A stretch of 56,378 bases of DNA, from positions 52,337 through 108,714 of the forward strand of contig SCFE01000013.1 of NCBI GenBank assembly GCA_004352715.1, written 5' to 3'. The DNA comes from Hofstenia miamia. Lineage: Eukaryota; Xenacoelomorpha; Acoela. The position numbers and the translations under genes are program-made. A model generated the notes under the pieces. It was not told the origin of the DNA. It saw only the letters and a program-made list of their open reading frames with translations, and ran no database searches. Numbering within the stretch: position 1 is the first letter of the stretch; each line of letters opens with the position of its first letter. Below are positions 32,677 through 44,925 of the stretch, in pieces.

Positions 32677-35600
32677 AGAAATTGCTAAAAATATTTTTCT
32701 ATGACTTCTCAAGAAAATATATGGGCGAATAAAATGCAAATTGTCCAAAAATGTAACAAATATTTCCTTTAAAGAAAGAAAGCACTACAATGCACATTGC
32801 TTTGTCATTCAGAAAGATTTTGTGCCGGTATAAAAATGCAGGCCAATTCTGAGCAATTGCCAAAAATATTTTTTCTACCATGTATTAAGATAGCACATGA
32901 AATCAATTTTCGTATACCATCTCATGACAGAAATATTTTGTGCAATGACTCATATCACATTCGAGCACAACATAATGCTCAGAAACATATATAAATTCGT
33001 CAAAAACAAACGTGCCTGTCAGAAGATCTTGACAATAAACATTGATTGGAACAAATTAATGATCATATAATTTCTGAAGACAATTGACAATGAAGACATT
33101 AAAATGGTACAATGCATGAATCTAGTCATGGTAACTGTTCAAGCAATCTCTGTCAAAATCGCATTTATCTACATAGAAGAAGAAAATGAAACTATACCTA
33201 ATAATATTCTGGATGTGGAGGAGTATTTGAAAAACTGCATTGTCATTCGCCAATCCACTATACTTTGTTCCGCAGTGACAACTAAAGACACCATTACTAA
33301 CCTAATATTCATTGATATGTTAGTAAATAGAAATTTGCCAATGCAAAAAATCATAACCAAGGAGCAGATAGCAATAGACACACTCTTACAGGCTCAAACT
33401 CTTGAAATCTTAGATCCAGATTGCACGAGATCACACATTACTGACATTTGCTGTAAATTTTCATTCAGCCAGTCACAATGAGATTCATGATCACTGGATC
33501 CAGCTTAAAGCAAACAAATATAACAATGGCCACAATTCAAAATCGAGTGTTCTCACTGCATGTACACAACAGAAACAGAACACCTGCTCTCTCGTATTAT
33601 CACAGCAACAAGATTCAAAGATAAAACATCCTTCAGAAAGGACTTATTTGAAGAATCCCAAATACCAGACATCCCGGCAACCCCAGCATTATGGCTCATC
33701 AGCATCCTGCTAACTCATGATAATTCCATCAAATTCCCCATCACTAAAAGGGCATGCTGTAAAGTCACAAAGCTCTGCTTCTGTGAAATCACAATCAAAC
33801 TCAAGAATTGGCTGCTACTAGAAACATTCCTTACAGCCTCCCCACTGAAAGCTAAATGAACAAACATTGATTGCTTTGAAAAATACATTATCAAACTCAT
33901 CAATTAAAAGAACCCTTTCAGAAGACTCTCACCAATCATTATCCAAAACAAACTTGGTATCCACGATAAGGAGATAAACATATTCCACACCTACACCAAG
34001 AAGTATATGTGGGGAGCAACGTCAGAAACTCACTACAAAACATATACTGATTGCAACTCACCTCTCACAACCGAAATGCTCCAGGAAAGATTACCTCATT
34101 TGACACAGAACTATTTAGAACATGCTGCAATCACAGTATCAATATCAAAAACATGTTGCTTTACACATATTTATCCAGTCAATACCGTAAATATTTGCTC
34201 AGTTTTATTAGTATTACTACAGAAACAACTGACTCATCAAGAAGATATCTCCCCTATAGACAGATAGATCTCACATGCAACACTCAAGCACAAATAGCAG
34301 AAGAGGAAGACCTCCTCAACAAACCCTACACTGAAATTATCACCACGCCTACAGGAATAGATTGACAAAGTTGTTAATGAGCAACTCACCAGAATGGAAA
34401 CCATCACCACTCATGTATGAACAATGGGTGCCAAACAAGATATGCTTATAGAGAAACAAATCTTAAGCAATAAACACCAAATCAGTATCACTCCAATAAC
34501 GTTTAAACAGGCAGATGTTTCTGATGTGGAAATAATAAAAATGCACTTCTTCATCGAATCTTACTCAAAATAAGAACTCAAATGCTTGATGACACCACTA
34601 CAGCAAACTGCCCTCAATGTGGAATGCACAACAGCTCATTTAAACATAGACAGCAAATCAAAAATTGCTGTAAAAAGAACGTGCAATCTTTCAATTATCA
34701 AAGAACTCCTGGGAAAACTCATAAATTACCTGTTTAGCATCAGCACAACAGAAATCACAACAACTTATGGAAACTGGTTAGAATTGGAATGGAAAGTTGC
34801 TACAAAAAAGCTTTTTGCATCCCTCCTGCCAATTTTGATATTCCCCTCATAATGCCATACATGAAGGATAGAAAAACTAAACCAGTATACCATGGTATTT
34901 CCAGCACACAATTATACTTCAACAATCACAAGGATGTATGTCAATACAAAGAAAACTCACTATTTAAAGATGCAGTCAAAATACTAAAAGAGTGACACCA
35001 AGAAAATCGCCTCTACGTTGACAGCAAAAATACACCAGAAACAATCTACAAACAGGGTGAAGCTATCCACTAACAAATTAAAGAGATCAAACAAAAAATC
35101 TCCAACAAGAGAATAAGAAACATTACCTTGTTCACCAGAACCAACGACCTCATCTGGTTGAACCTCTGGAAGGAAGAGTTTAAGTATTACAACGTCTCCA
35201 AGTGCCTCGACATCATGATGAGGATCAGGGCAGGCATAAACAATCCAGATAAGATGACAGAATCACTAATCATGGAAAACATTAACTTCCTACATAAAAA
35301 AACAACTTACCACAGGTCATTATCAGCAGTCTTTAACTTCTTTTTTCCAGACTTAAAGCTAGACACAAGTGAAGCTCATACTTCAGACATAGATTCTAAA
35401 ATGACATTAATGATAGCCCTTAGGGGTCAAATACTTTACCAAAAATAATATGATATATTTCAAAGATGCATCAACAAACTCCAACAATTTGTATAAATTC
35501 CTAAACCAATGGCGGATCTTAAATATATTATAGAATGCTGAACTTGTGGTAGAAGCACATGTAACACTTAGCAAGCATTCTATCTTTAGAAATATTACAC

Positions 35601-35790
35601 AACTGATGAAACTACTAGTTATTATGTACTTCTATTTAATGAGAAAACAAGAGCATGTTCATTCCATGGGTAACAAGTATTCAGAGAACAAGTTAATTCC
35701 AAACTTCTTCTTACAGAATCAGGCCTCCGGCCGAAGTGATGAACCATTTCTAAAACCTAATTCTCAACTCATTTTAGACTAGAGAAAATA
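32677..35790 (+). pseudogene. Long degraded plus-strand coding region, unrecognised
   Basis: Over 3 kb on the plus strand shows a chain of open frames (32797-32994, 33104-33481, 33560-33859, 34007-34365, 34586-34852, 34789-34995, 35128-35448, 35546-35782) separated by single stops or frame changes. The strand is visibly rich in A and C, unlike its AT-rich flanks. The peptides look like real protein: IPDIPATPALWLISILLTHD, KEEFKYYNVSKCLDIMMRIR, and a possible zinc-binding CPQCGMHNSSFKHR near 34610-34655. A partly repeated motif (A-x-QF followed by IAKNIF) occurs near 32668 and 32848. I cannot assign a family. Candidates are a large transposon or an ancient integrated virus. No polymerase, integrase or capsid signature was recognised. 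Confidence 0.5.
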
Positions 35791-36308
35791 CAATAATTAT
35801 AGCTACATGCAAACCGCTCTTCCTAACTGTGCTCATTCTTATACCTAATACCTACTATCACCCAGATTAAGGAGCTTAACCATCTGACCATTTAAAGCCT
35901 CTGGTTATCTTACCTGTCGCCTGAAGTGATACCCTAAGTGTTGATCATACTGATCAATAATATAGTATAAATAAATATAATAAAAGAGTATAAGGCAATT
36001 TGGGAAAAAGTTATTATCTGAAAAATGCTAAAATAGTAAGTTAATTAAATATACAGTTGGGGAAATCTGTAATAGCAAAGTAAAAGCAACTAGAAGCTAG
36101 GGTAGCAAAATTTAATTAACAGACAAATATTAGCAAACAATAAACTTACTTATTATCAGATGATGAGTAATAGCAGAACAAATTAACAAATGATACTGCT
36201 ATGTCTGATTTTTTAAATTACGCAAAAAAATGGATTCCTCTTATGAGCGACCAATCAAAATACAAAGGGATATTAAATCATTAATAGTACAATGATTATC
36301 ATCAAATA
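35791..36308. other. Non-genic DNA
   Basis: AT-rich sequence after the last open frame. It includes a short C-richer stretch (35850-35940) that may be the 3' end of the unidentified element. No motif was recognised. Confidence 0.4.
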
Positions 36309-36736
36309 TTAGGTTGTCCCAAAAGTTCGTAAACACTTGAAAAATGTACGATTCCTCGTCTGTTGGCTTGTGCTTCGGTGAGTTCGTGAGGATCTTGGCA
36401 TGGCTTTTTGTGAACAAAATCAAGTTGCTTCAAGTGTCGGTGAATTGTCGATTTGCCAACTCCAAGCTCACCAGCCAATTCTCGAGTGCTCGATGAAGGA
36501 GCAATGTTCAACCCGGTTTTTAAGTCTCCATCATCCAGCTTTAACGGCCGACCTGAACGAGGCATATCTTCAAGACTCATGTCGCCAGATTCGAAACGCT
36601 TGTACCATTTTGAGATCGCCGCATATGCAATTGTTTCTTTACCTTCGGCAGCACAAATCTCTTCAGCAGCTTTTCTAGTTGAAAGACCTCGCTTCCAGCA
36701 GTAGCGAACCAAAACTCGCAGCTCAATTTTATCCAT
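36302..36736 (-). CDS. Mariner transposase DNA-binding domain only (truncated, open frame)
   Basis: The chosen start is the Met of MDKIELRVLVRYC, the usual mariner position; an upstream in-frame Met exists. About 144 codons are open. Two helix-turn-helix units are visible: residues 3-60 (RVLVRYCWKRGLSTRKAAEE, AAISKWYKRFESG) and about 85-115 (SSSTRELAGELGVGKSTIHR). A GRP linker (MPRSGRPLKL) lies between them. After ELTEAQANRR the frame runs into sequence derived from the terminal repeat (VHFSSVYELLGQPNI). The D,D34D catalytic core is missing, so it cannot transpose. If made, it could bind mariner termini and repress, as truncated P-element products do in Drosophila; that role is inference. Confidence 0.8.
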   Translation of the reverse strand: MDKIELRVLVRYCWKRGLSTRKAAEEICAAEGKETIAYAAISKWYKRFESGDMSLEDMPRSGRPLKLDDGDLKTGLNIAPSSSTRELAGELGVGKSTIHRHLKQLDFVHKKPCQDPHELTEAQANRRGIVHFSSVYELLGQPNI

Positions 36737-36852
36737 TACCTGGATCAAAAAATGAATATTACTATAACAATATAAACGCAAAAAATATAGTAATTAAAAA
36801 ATGCATAAAATTTAATTTTTTCAAGTGTTTACGAACTTTTGGGACAACCTAG
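36309..36852 (-). mobile_element. Mariner deletion derivative (544 bp)
   Basis: Inverted repeats of about 36 bp beginning TTAGGTTGTCCCAAAAGTTC (the right copy differs at the first base) are flanked by TA on both sides (36307-36308, 36853-36854). Full mariner elements are about 1.3 kb; here the catalytic half of the gene is deleted and the DNA-binding half joins directly to the terminal repeat. The high similarity between the termini suggests a fairly young insertion. Confidence 0.93.
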
Positions 36853-36933
36853 TATTATTAAATGGACACAAATTGTAATTTTACAAAAATGATGCAAATA
36901 TTATACAATATAAAGTACAAAAAAGATACTCAC

Positions 36934-37161
36934 CATGGAGTTAGAAACATTTGAATATCTCACCCACGGTGAGGACTTATCAAACACCAATTGGATACTC
37001 ACATCCTCAAATTTCTCAACAAAACCCACAATCTTCTCTATCAGGAAGACATTGCATAAACTTTTGGCACACAGAACTCTCTTCACAATCCAGTTTTGGC
37101 CGGGCGCATAGCAGTGGTCCCCTCCTTCCAACAACAAGCATGGATAGTTGGGCGAAAGTTC
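36934..37161 (-). CDS. Candidate internal exon of an unidentified host gene
   Basis: A 228-base, 76-codon stretch on the minus strand is bounded by an acceptor (attaaacag, ending at 37162) and a strong donor (ATG|GTGAGT at 36933). It is open throughout and divisible by three. The peptide starts ELSPNYPCLLLEGGDHCY, continues APGQNWIVKRVLCAKSLCNV and ends KSSPWVRYSNVSNSM. The balanced composition with W, C, P and G, and both splice sites, make it the best host-exon candidate in the window. I do not recognise the protein. The adjacent mariner copy lies in what would be its downstream intron. Other exons were not found with confidence. Confidence 0.5.
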
Positions 37162-37365
37162 CTGTTTAATATTAGTGCCGCCATGTTTATTTAAATTATT
37201 TCAATTTTGTATTTTGCCACAGTGTGACTTCTGCCACTGGTACCTGTTAATGTTGAATTGCTTAATAATATTGATATATATTCCTAATTTTTGTTACACA
37301 TTAGCAATAAAATATTTGGTTTTGCTTTGATTGGTTGCTCATTCATTTATTCAAAGCTAAATAAT

Positions 37366-37549
37366 CATACGATGTCGAGCTATATTTGTTTCGTTTTGAG
37401 TAAGAGCCGGGGTAGGTCTGAGGGCTGATAAGTGCATCCCTCTTGCGATTTTACGTCCAGTTCTTTCAGATACTAAATGGCATTGCTTGTTTAAGTTAAT
37501 TTCAATGACTGTGATGTTGCACTTCGGCTTCAGCCACAAAGTTCTAGTG
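37366..37549 (-). other. Possible exon upstream of the 36934 exon
   Basis: On the minus strand, tttcactag precedes a frame reading TLWLKPKCNITVIEINLNK and later RGMHLSALRPTPALTQNETN. A GTATGA donor-like sequence follows. Orientation and position would suit an exon preceding 36934-37161 in the same gene. It is weaker than that exon, with no recognised domain. Confidence 0.3.
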
Positions 37550-37559
37550 AAATTCTCTA

Positions 37560-39545
37560 ATCATGGATTTGCTCGTAATTTTTGTCTCACCTGCTTAATA
37601 CTATTAATTAAAATCTCTTGCTGTTCGTTAAACTAAATTACTAATGCCACATGGTTAGCTGTTTTCGTAGACTTGCTCTTTCTTGGTGCTTACACACAGT
37701 TGTTTATTACGCCTCATACTGTAGTTTTAACCCCTAGAGCGCTCAATGTTTTTCTCCATTCTATCTGCACGTGCGCAAAAAAAATGCTAAAAAAATGATG
37801 CATCAAACCTATTTTATAGTTTCAATTATTTTTACTATAGTGTACCCTATTCTGATGTTTTCTTTCATTGACATATAACATAGAAAACGTTTAGAGGCAT
37901 CCTAAACTTATATAAATCTTTCCTATTTATATTTTTAAATTACAATTGGATAGAAGATGTAAATTTTATTACACAATTATTCTAAAAACTGTCAATAGAT
38001 GGCATAAATATTTTATGATTTACTTATATGGCGCATTGAAGTTTACTGAAATATGATAGTTAAATTAAGACTAAGGGTTTGTTCCCACTATCGAATTTTA
38101 TCAGCAGATTTTAGTCGAAAATGAAATATTTTAACGTCAACAACCGGCGTTTTACGAATCTGAACATGCTCATGTCAGTGACTTTGCAATGTAGAAATTG
38201 AAATAAAACCATATTTCATATCTATAGCTATTATGTATATATAGAAAAAGTTTCTTCCTTTTTTGCCTAGCAGTATATAATATCAATTGATAATATTGTC
38301 AGACCAACTTATTCTTCCTCATGACATCCTGAATCGAAAAATATCATAATTTTTTCAAATGCAAAAAGCGCCTAAAATGTTATAAAGAAGTTCACATTAT
38401 ACGGAGTAAGCTTTAAGATTCTAAGCAATATATTTACTAAAAAATTAAAATTTTAGAATTAGAAACTAAATATACATGTATAATATTTAACAATAATAAA
38501 TGAGTGAGTGTCTATGTGGTGAGCTCAGTGTAAGAAAGCGGAGGGACTTTTGCGTTATATGCGCAAAAGTATCGACATCGATAAATCCCATTCTCTAAAT
38601 TTTTTCAAATATTAGAAGCTGTTGGATAAACACAAGGATAGGAAATAATGCCGCAAATAAATTTATTTGATCGCAGAATTTACTTTTAAGTAATTAGCCA
38701 GCAAGAAAAGACATCGATTCTCGGTCATATTTATGCTCAAATAAAATTGAAACTGCATGGCATTGTACTTGATATAGCGGCGAAAATATATTATACTTTT
38801 GTTTGTGTTCACTAACATGATCATAGTAACTAGCAAAATTTAATGCTTTTAATTACCAACTAATAGTTTTTCATAATAAATAGTGGCTTTTTGTATTTAG
38901 ATTAGTAAATAAAAACGAATAAAAATGTAATTCTGATAAACAATATGAACGCAACAGTTGAACGTGATAAACTGGTCCTAGATTTCTGAGGTGATATGAT
39001 TTTTATATCTTTCATTAGGAGAAAATGATAATATTTGAAATTTTTGTCATTATCAACACCTAAATATGTAGCATTTTTTCAATATTAATTTATGTTTATT
39101 GGATGTGAAATAGCTAAAAAGAATTTCAATATCACTTTGTAAATTTTTCAGGCCTAATATTTTTAATGATTTAAATTTTCAATGTGCAAAATTTCAATTA
39201 TATTTTATTAAAAATTAATATTTACTAACACATTTTCAAGGAAAATTGCGTAGCGCCGCGCTACAAGAGCGTGTGGAACCTTGCACCTTTTCCATTCCAA
39301 TGCCAGTACAGTAGTCGCAAATATTAAATTTCTAAAAAATCACATGTTACTACTGCTTCTAACAACAGTTTAGAACTTTTTACTACTGTTTAATATTTCA
39401 ATTGTACATCCATGAATTAAAACAATTGGTATGTCATGTTTAAACTCTAAACTTGACTCGAACTCATTAAATTAAATATACAAGGAATTTTTAATGATGG
39501 GAAAATGATTTCAAGATTGAATGACCAGGTTAATCCCTTTTGCCT
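37560..39545. other. Non-genic DNA with a solo P-element terminus
   Basis: AT-rich. It holds the 38073 terminus (listed separately) and a segment at 38455-38535 that recurs in diverged form at 47930-48000 (shared ataatat-taacaataata and gtgtct-atg-tggtga-ctcagtg-aag). No gene is visible. Confidence 0.5.
38073..38135 (+). repeat. Solo terminus of the 4734-type P element
   Basis: AAGGGTTTGTTCCCACTATC is followed by gaattttatcagcagatttta, matching the left end of the 4734-7291 element with a few substitutions over about 60 bp. No matching right end was seen nearby, so it is a truncated copy. Confidence 0.75.
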
Positions 39546-39548
39546 TTA

Positions 39549-39722
39549 GATTTTTTGTTGGGGCTACCAAAATGAAGAATTTACAATCAAATGCCGACCA
39601 ACTGAAAGCAGCCATACAAGCAGAAATTCAGTAAATTGGAAAACATCTTACTAGTGCAGAGATTAGCAATATTTGCTTGCTTTCAGGAAGGCAGAACATG
39701 AAAAATGCTGTATTGGCAAAGT
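39549..39722 (+). pseudogene. Exon-like fragment with an internal stop, unrecognised
   Basis: Following an acceptor-like ttttgcctttag, the frame reads FFVGATKMKNLQSNADQLKA, then AAIQAEIQ, a TAA, and IGKHLTSAEISNICLLSGRQ. The helical, lysine/glutamine-rich composition on both sides of the stop suggests decayed coding sequence. The family is unknown; it might be transposon-derived. Confidence 0.3.
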
Positions 39723-42700
39723 AACTATTTAAAACTAGTATTTTCAAGATTTCCCTAATGCTTTTTCCAATAAAATCTATTGAATAATTTGGGAACTATG
39801 CAAAATTTTTTGGGTTCCATCATAAAAAATTACCCTGTATAACAACTTGTCTTCTAAAAATGTCACAATATCAATATTAAGAAAGGGAAAGAATATCAAA
39901 GTATTTTTTATAAAATTTAGAACTGAACAATTCATAATCCGGGTAAATATGAAAAGTAATCATTCTTTTTTGAAATATTTCTATAGTTTCAATGACGCTA
40001 GGATTATTTATGACCTTGTGTAGTTCGCTAGGATAAGAAGACATTTATTACAACAATCACAATTAGAAAAACTAATATCTAGGAAAGAATATAAACGATA
40101 ATATATACTAACATTTTATCAATTAGAGTGGAGTGAAAGCAATTAGGAATGATCCGAATAAAAAGCATCATCATCCTCCTCATCTACCCTAACAAAATTG
40201 CCATTTTTTATTGCAACTAAAAAAACTACTAAAAACATTGCGTAAAATTGACATTAACGCAGGTGAGAAGACTTAACGATTTTAAAACTCAGAAACATAG
40301 GTAGGCCTGAGTTGAATAATAGTCTTTGCAAGTCCATAAGAGCTAGGTCCTGAGGATTGACAAGGAAAGAGACCTACTCAACCCAAGTCTGATAAGAGTT
40401 CAATATTAAAATCTACATGTTATATATAAGCCAAAGTTTGTCTGAAAATACAAGTCTGTTAGTTTAATTTTAATAATGCCAGGCCAGCCCAAACTAACCT
40501 CATCGGTAACCAGCAGCTCCCACACCTCTGTTAAAGCTCCATTAGTGGAAAGATATTAATCCTTAACATCATAGTGTAACCACATGCTTTCATTTTTCTT
40601 CACATTTTCCACAATTTTCACCAAGCGAAGTTGGGAAATATATGTACATGGACATTGATACATCTATGCAAAAACATCTTGTAAAAATATTCAAATTCAC
40701 ACGAAAATGAGTGCTTAGGCGTTAATATAGTCTAAAACTCATGAAAGCAGGAATTTGGTTTTCTGAGGCACATGTGAGAAATTCAAGTTATGATTTTAAG
40801 CAAAGGAAGGCCTCAACAGTTCACTGCCTGGGACAGATTTGTAGCGCAATAAAAATCGAGAGAATCCATTCTATCTTATTATTGTTTTCAAATTTTAGAT
40901 ATCGAGAATTGCAGCGTTTTTAAAAAATTTACTTGACATATTTTAGAAATGTTAAAGCTAAAGAGTAGTGCAATATTTGGTTAATTTTGAATTTATTAAG
41001 ATTTTAGGGGCAAATTCTGACATTATTTATTAAAATATATGTATAAAAAATCAAATGCATTGTAAGATCTCATTCATATTAGTAACCTAAATAATGGTAT
41101 TATACTTTTTTTACTTCTTCAAATCGAATCAACATAGTAATGAAGTGTGAGTGCAAAGTCCACAGCTTATGTGTCATGCTTTTTAAACTTCAAGCTCAGA
41201 ACTATTAATTACATGATTATAATAAAATAAACGATGCGTTGATTTGCTCAAAATATAATTAGTAGAGTAGATGTTATGTTAGCAAAAGCTAAAAATTCAG
41301 AAACTTAATTTATATTATAACTAGAATGCAAAAAAATCAATTTAGTGCTTAGAGTTGTTGGGGTTTACCTAATCATCATCAGTAAGACATCTGGCCCACC
41401 GGATGGTTTTGGTCTTTGTCGAGCTGGTGAAGAATTTGTAACTAATGTTCCACAGTTGCAAAGTTGTGTATATCGATGGACTACTAAACGTAGAACACAA
41501 AATTTTATTGCCTAAAAGCTTCGACCATTAGATTTGAAATTTATCCCACTAAAATTGTAAACAATTTTTTAAATTATGTTTTAAATTTAAGGGTGACTAA
41601 TTAGTTATACAAATATTTATAGGATGCACAGAAGTATAAAATTGTAAAGATAATAACAGTCATATATTAGTTTTCTGCGGCTAAGGAAAAATATATTTTG
41701 ACTTTAGCCGGACGTTGGCTGCCATGCTTTTGCCGTAGTCGGCGCTTTTTCCTTCTATTAGGTGAAATACCGAAATTTTCAATGGAAAGATTAATTAAAA
41801 TATGCTCATAGTGCGAACAATTAAAGAAAATGGTCAAAACGACTAAATTTTAAAACCAAGGCAGATAAAGGAATGACAATAAGTTTATCTTAGCCATGAA
41901 ACAAAATCATTGCCTCAGCCCACCGTGGCTCTTTGGCCGTAGCCGGCTGTGACCATGGCGATGGCAGCAGAACACTATCCCATGTGAAAAGCAGTTGCAA
42001 TACACAAACAGAATATTTTTCAACAACATATTTCTAAATTAAGTTTTCAATTTAGTTCATTTACTTCAAATGGAATACATAAAATTTTTAAGTTTATTGT
42101 CTAGAGTAATCGCAATTACAAATTTTGGTTCTACGTTTTGAAAAGGTTCAACATAATTGCGAATTCCTAAATAACTTGCTGTAGTTTTTAAAATTACAAG
42201 ATTTGCTTCTCATATTTTCATTGTAATTTACCAAAATTTTCTAATAGAACAGCAACAATTATTTGTAAATCAAGCATTATATTAAAATTTTAGAAGGAGT
42301 GGCTCTAAGGATATAAAATTAATCGAAGAATGTATAATAAGCACTCTACAATTTAACCCGAAACTGCCAATTCTATCGCGTTTGCTGGAAAATTCTGTGA
42401 TAGGGATGCGTTCATAAAGGTGCTTCTCTGTTATGGTGAAATTTCTAATTAAAATGATTCTTGTCTGGGTAGATGAATGTAATATCAGTACTGGTTGTTG
42501 CATCGGCCAAACCAAATGTTTTCGGTTTAGCATGTAAATTGTACGTATGTTGATATTTATTTGTATATAAACAAGAGAATTTATTATAACTAGAAAACAG
42601 TTTTAGCACAGTTTTGTGTTCTTCTGCCGGCGCCGGCGCTTCCCCATGAATAGGTCTCTATACGTAATTAGGGATGCAAAGCACAAGCGGGAGATATTCA

Positions 42701-43121
42701 TGAAACTATTACTTTTTTTCAATGAAGCATAACATTTTTGAGGAAAATTTCAAATTTTCCTCCTAATGATAATGAAATGGTCAAATTCTATGGCAGCAGC
42801 AACTAACCCTAACTAACTTGATTTCTGTACATAGGCCTCCCAATTTCCCTGTTAGCTGTTCAGGTCAAAATAAATTTTTTTCATATATTAGATATCTTTT
42901 TTAGACATTGAGTTATGAAGTTATCACAAATTGTAAAAAACTTCTTTGTGCTAATTAAGGTTAAACATTGCACATATAATGCCCTTTTGGTTCGTAAGTA
43001 ATTTTTTGTGATATGGGAGAATTATTTTTAGTCTTAGCATATCGTTCTACATTGGGATATTAATAAGTTCAAAGAGAAACGCAAAATATGTAAATGAAAA
43101 CATTTTTTTGCTTAACGCACC
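39723..43121. other. Non-genic DNA
   Basis: Mostly AT-rich. GC-richer blocks with tagccgg / gtagtcggcgc / gtagccggctg and gccggcgccggcgc motifs occur at about 41705-41750, 41920-41960 and 42625-42645. They may be pieces of one dispersed element. Short open frames (40741-40923, 42282-42533 minus) have no recognised motif. Confidence 0.4.
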
Positions 43122-44810
43122 TAGTGGCGGATTCAGAGGGAGGATCCCGGGATGGATCCCCCACCAAGATTTGTTGGAAAGACCAGTTCGAGCTCGTCGC
43201 AGAAATCCTATGCCTGATCCTACCTTTCGCGAAAAATGGCTTATCTTCCTGAAAAAGAACATGATTGTAAACTGTTTTTCGTCCATATCAGGAACATAGT
43301 AAGTTTTCAATATATGTAAGAACAAATTGTTTTCTTAATTCTGTTGTTCCATTTTTACTGAGCCATTATTGTTTAATTACATCTCTGCATAGGGGGAGTG
43401 CCACAAATTGATTTTTAAGAACAGTTAGCATCTGAAAACGCAATATAGAGATTTAAAACGCTATAGTGAAATATTCGTATAGCATATGACAAGAAATCAA
43501 TTGGAAAAAATCATCTCCAATTCATAGTAGCATTTCCGCAATCACAATTGTTCACTTTAAAATGTGTTAGAATAGCAAAAGACAATAATAAAATCAAAGG
43601 CTCTGATGTTGTCTACTTCAGTGGCGAATACCCCTATAGATCCACTCCCACCAAGATTAGTTGGCGAAAACCATCTCAACTAGTTTCAGAAAGCCTATCC
43701 CCACTTTTAGTTTTCCCGAAAAGTGGCGCATTTTGAATAAGAATAACATAGTTGGAATTCGTTTTCTTTGATATCATGAATGTCCATAGTTTTTCAAATA
43801 TATGAAAGAAAAAATTAATTCGCTCTTTCATTTACATTAAATCATTGTTGTTCAATCACATGTCATCATAATAATTTTTTTTCTCAAGAACAGCTAGCAG
43901 AGATTGGAAATGCAATAATGAAATATTCCTACATGAATTACTGCATGAATTATGGTTACCTTATGTTTTAGCATGTGGCAAGACATCAATACAAATTTGG
44001 CAAGTTCATTTCCTATTTCAACGAAATGATCAATAAATATCTAGTTGCACTACTCTAATTCCAAGTGCTAGAACTTAGTTAATGCAGTTTGCCCCCTCTT
44101 CAAAACGAAGTAATTCATAAAAACACGCCATTTGGGAAAAGTTGATCTAACTTGTGCTGCAACTCACTACAATTACATATGAAAATGAATGCTGTTTTCA
44201 CATAACTTCAATTTGCAAATGAATGTTTATCCATTTTAGCAGATGATTTCTACTTCATTATGAATTGTAAATGAAGTTTTATCTTGCAAAAGCTTTGATA
44301 TCCTCAGAAATCAACTTTTGAAATATTGTCATAATTCTATTTCTAAACTGCAAATAAATATGCTAAATTTATTCAACCTTAGCATTGTATGTTAACGTAC
44401 ATATCCCCCTTTGAAGATTGTCCACTGTTTTTTATTACTGTAAATAGATGTCTATCACCACCACATGTATCGATGTTCAAGTCATTACATGTAGGCTGTT
44501 TCTGATATTGAAATTTGATTTTTGGTTTAATCGAATTAAATCTTGTATACAAATTTATTGAAATTATAGCCCAAATTGTGGTGCAATGCCTCTAGATTTG
44601 ACCCCTGACAGAAATTCCTGGTGTAATTAAAACTTTTTAAGTTCAAATACAGTTGTGAATACATGCCTAATCAAATTTCTGACTTGTAATTGCTTGAGAA
44701 TTTCCTATTTGACATATGATCATCACAAGTTCTACAAAAAAATGGATTCAGTTGAACAATTACTGACCTAGATACAGTAGACTCGATATTTTAACACTAA
44801 TTGTAATTTT

Positions 44811-44846
<36 letters not shown>

Positions 44847-44925
44847 CATTAATGTAGCATGTGCACTGAAAAAAAATCTATACATAGGGATACACCCCCA
44901 CCAGAAATTTCTAGATCCGCCACTG
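43122..44925. mobile_element. hAT-like element, non-autonomous (1.8 kb), with a nested diverged copy
   Basis: Left end TAGTGGCGGATTCAGA; right end TCTAGATCCGCCACTG, an imperfect inverted pair. The flanking 8-mers aacgcacc and acagcacc match at 6 of 8 positions. A second start (CAGTGGCGAATACCCC, 43619) is followed by sequence homologous to the first ~270 bp of the element, including cccaccaagat-tgttgg and a cctatc-ccac block. The structure is therefore either a tandem or nested pair. No transposase frame survives. A (TA)n tract lies at about 44813-44845. Confidence 0.65.

Noticed and set aside
36400-36704. Plus-strand ORFs over the mariner element
   Set aside because: They are shadows of the minus-strand transposase fragment.
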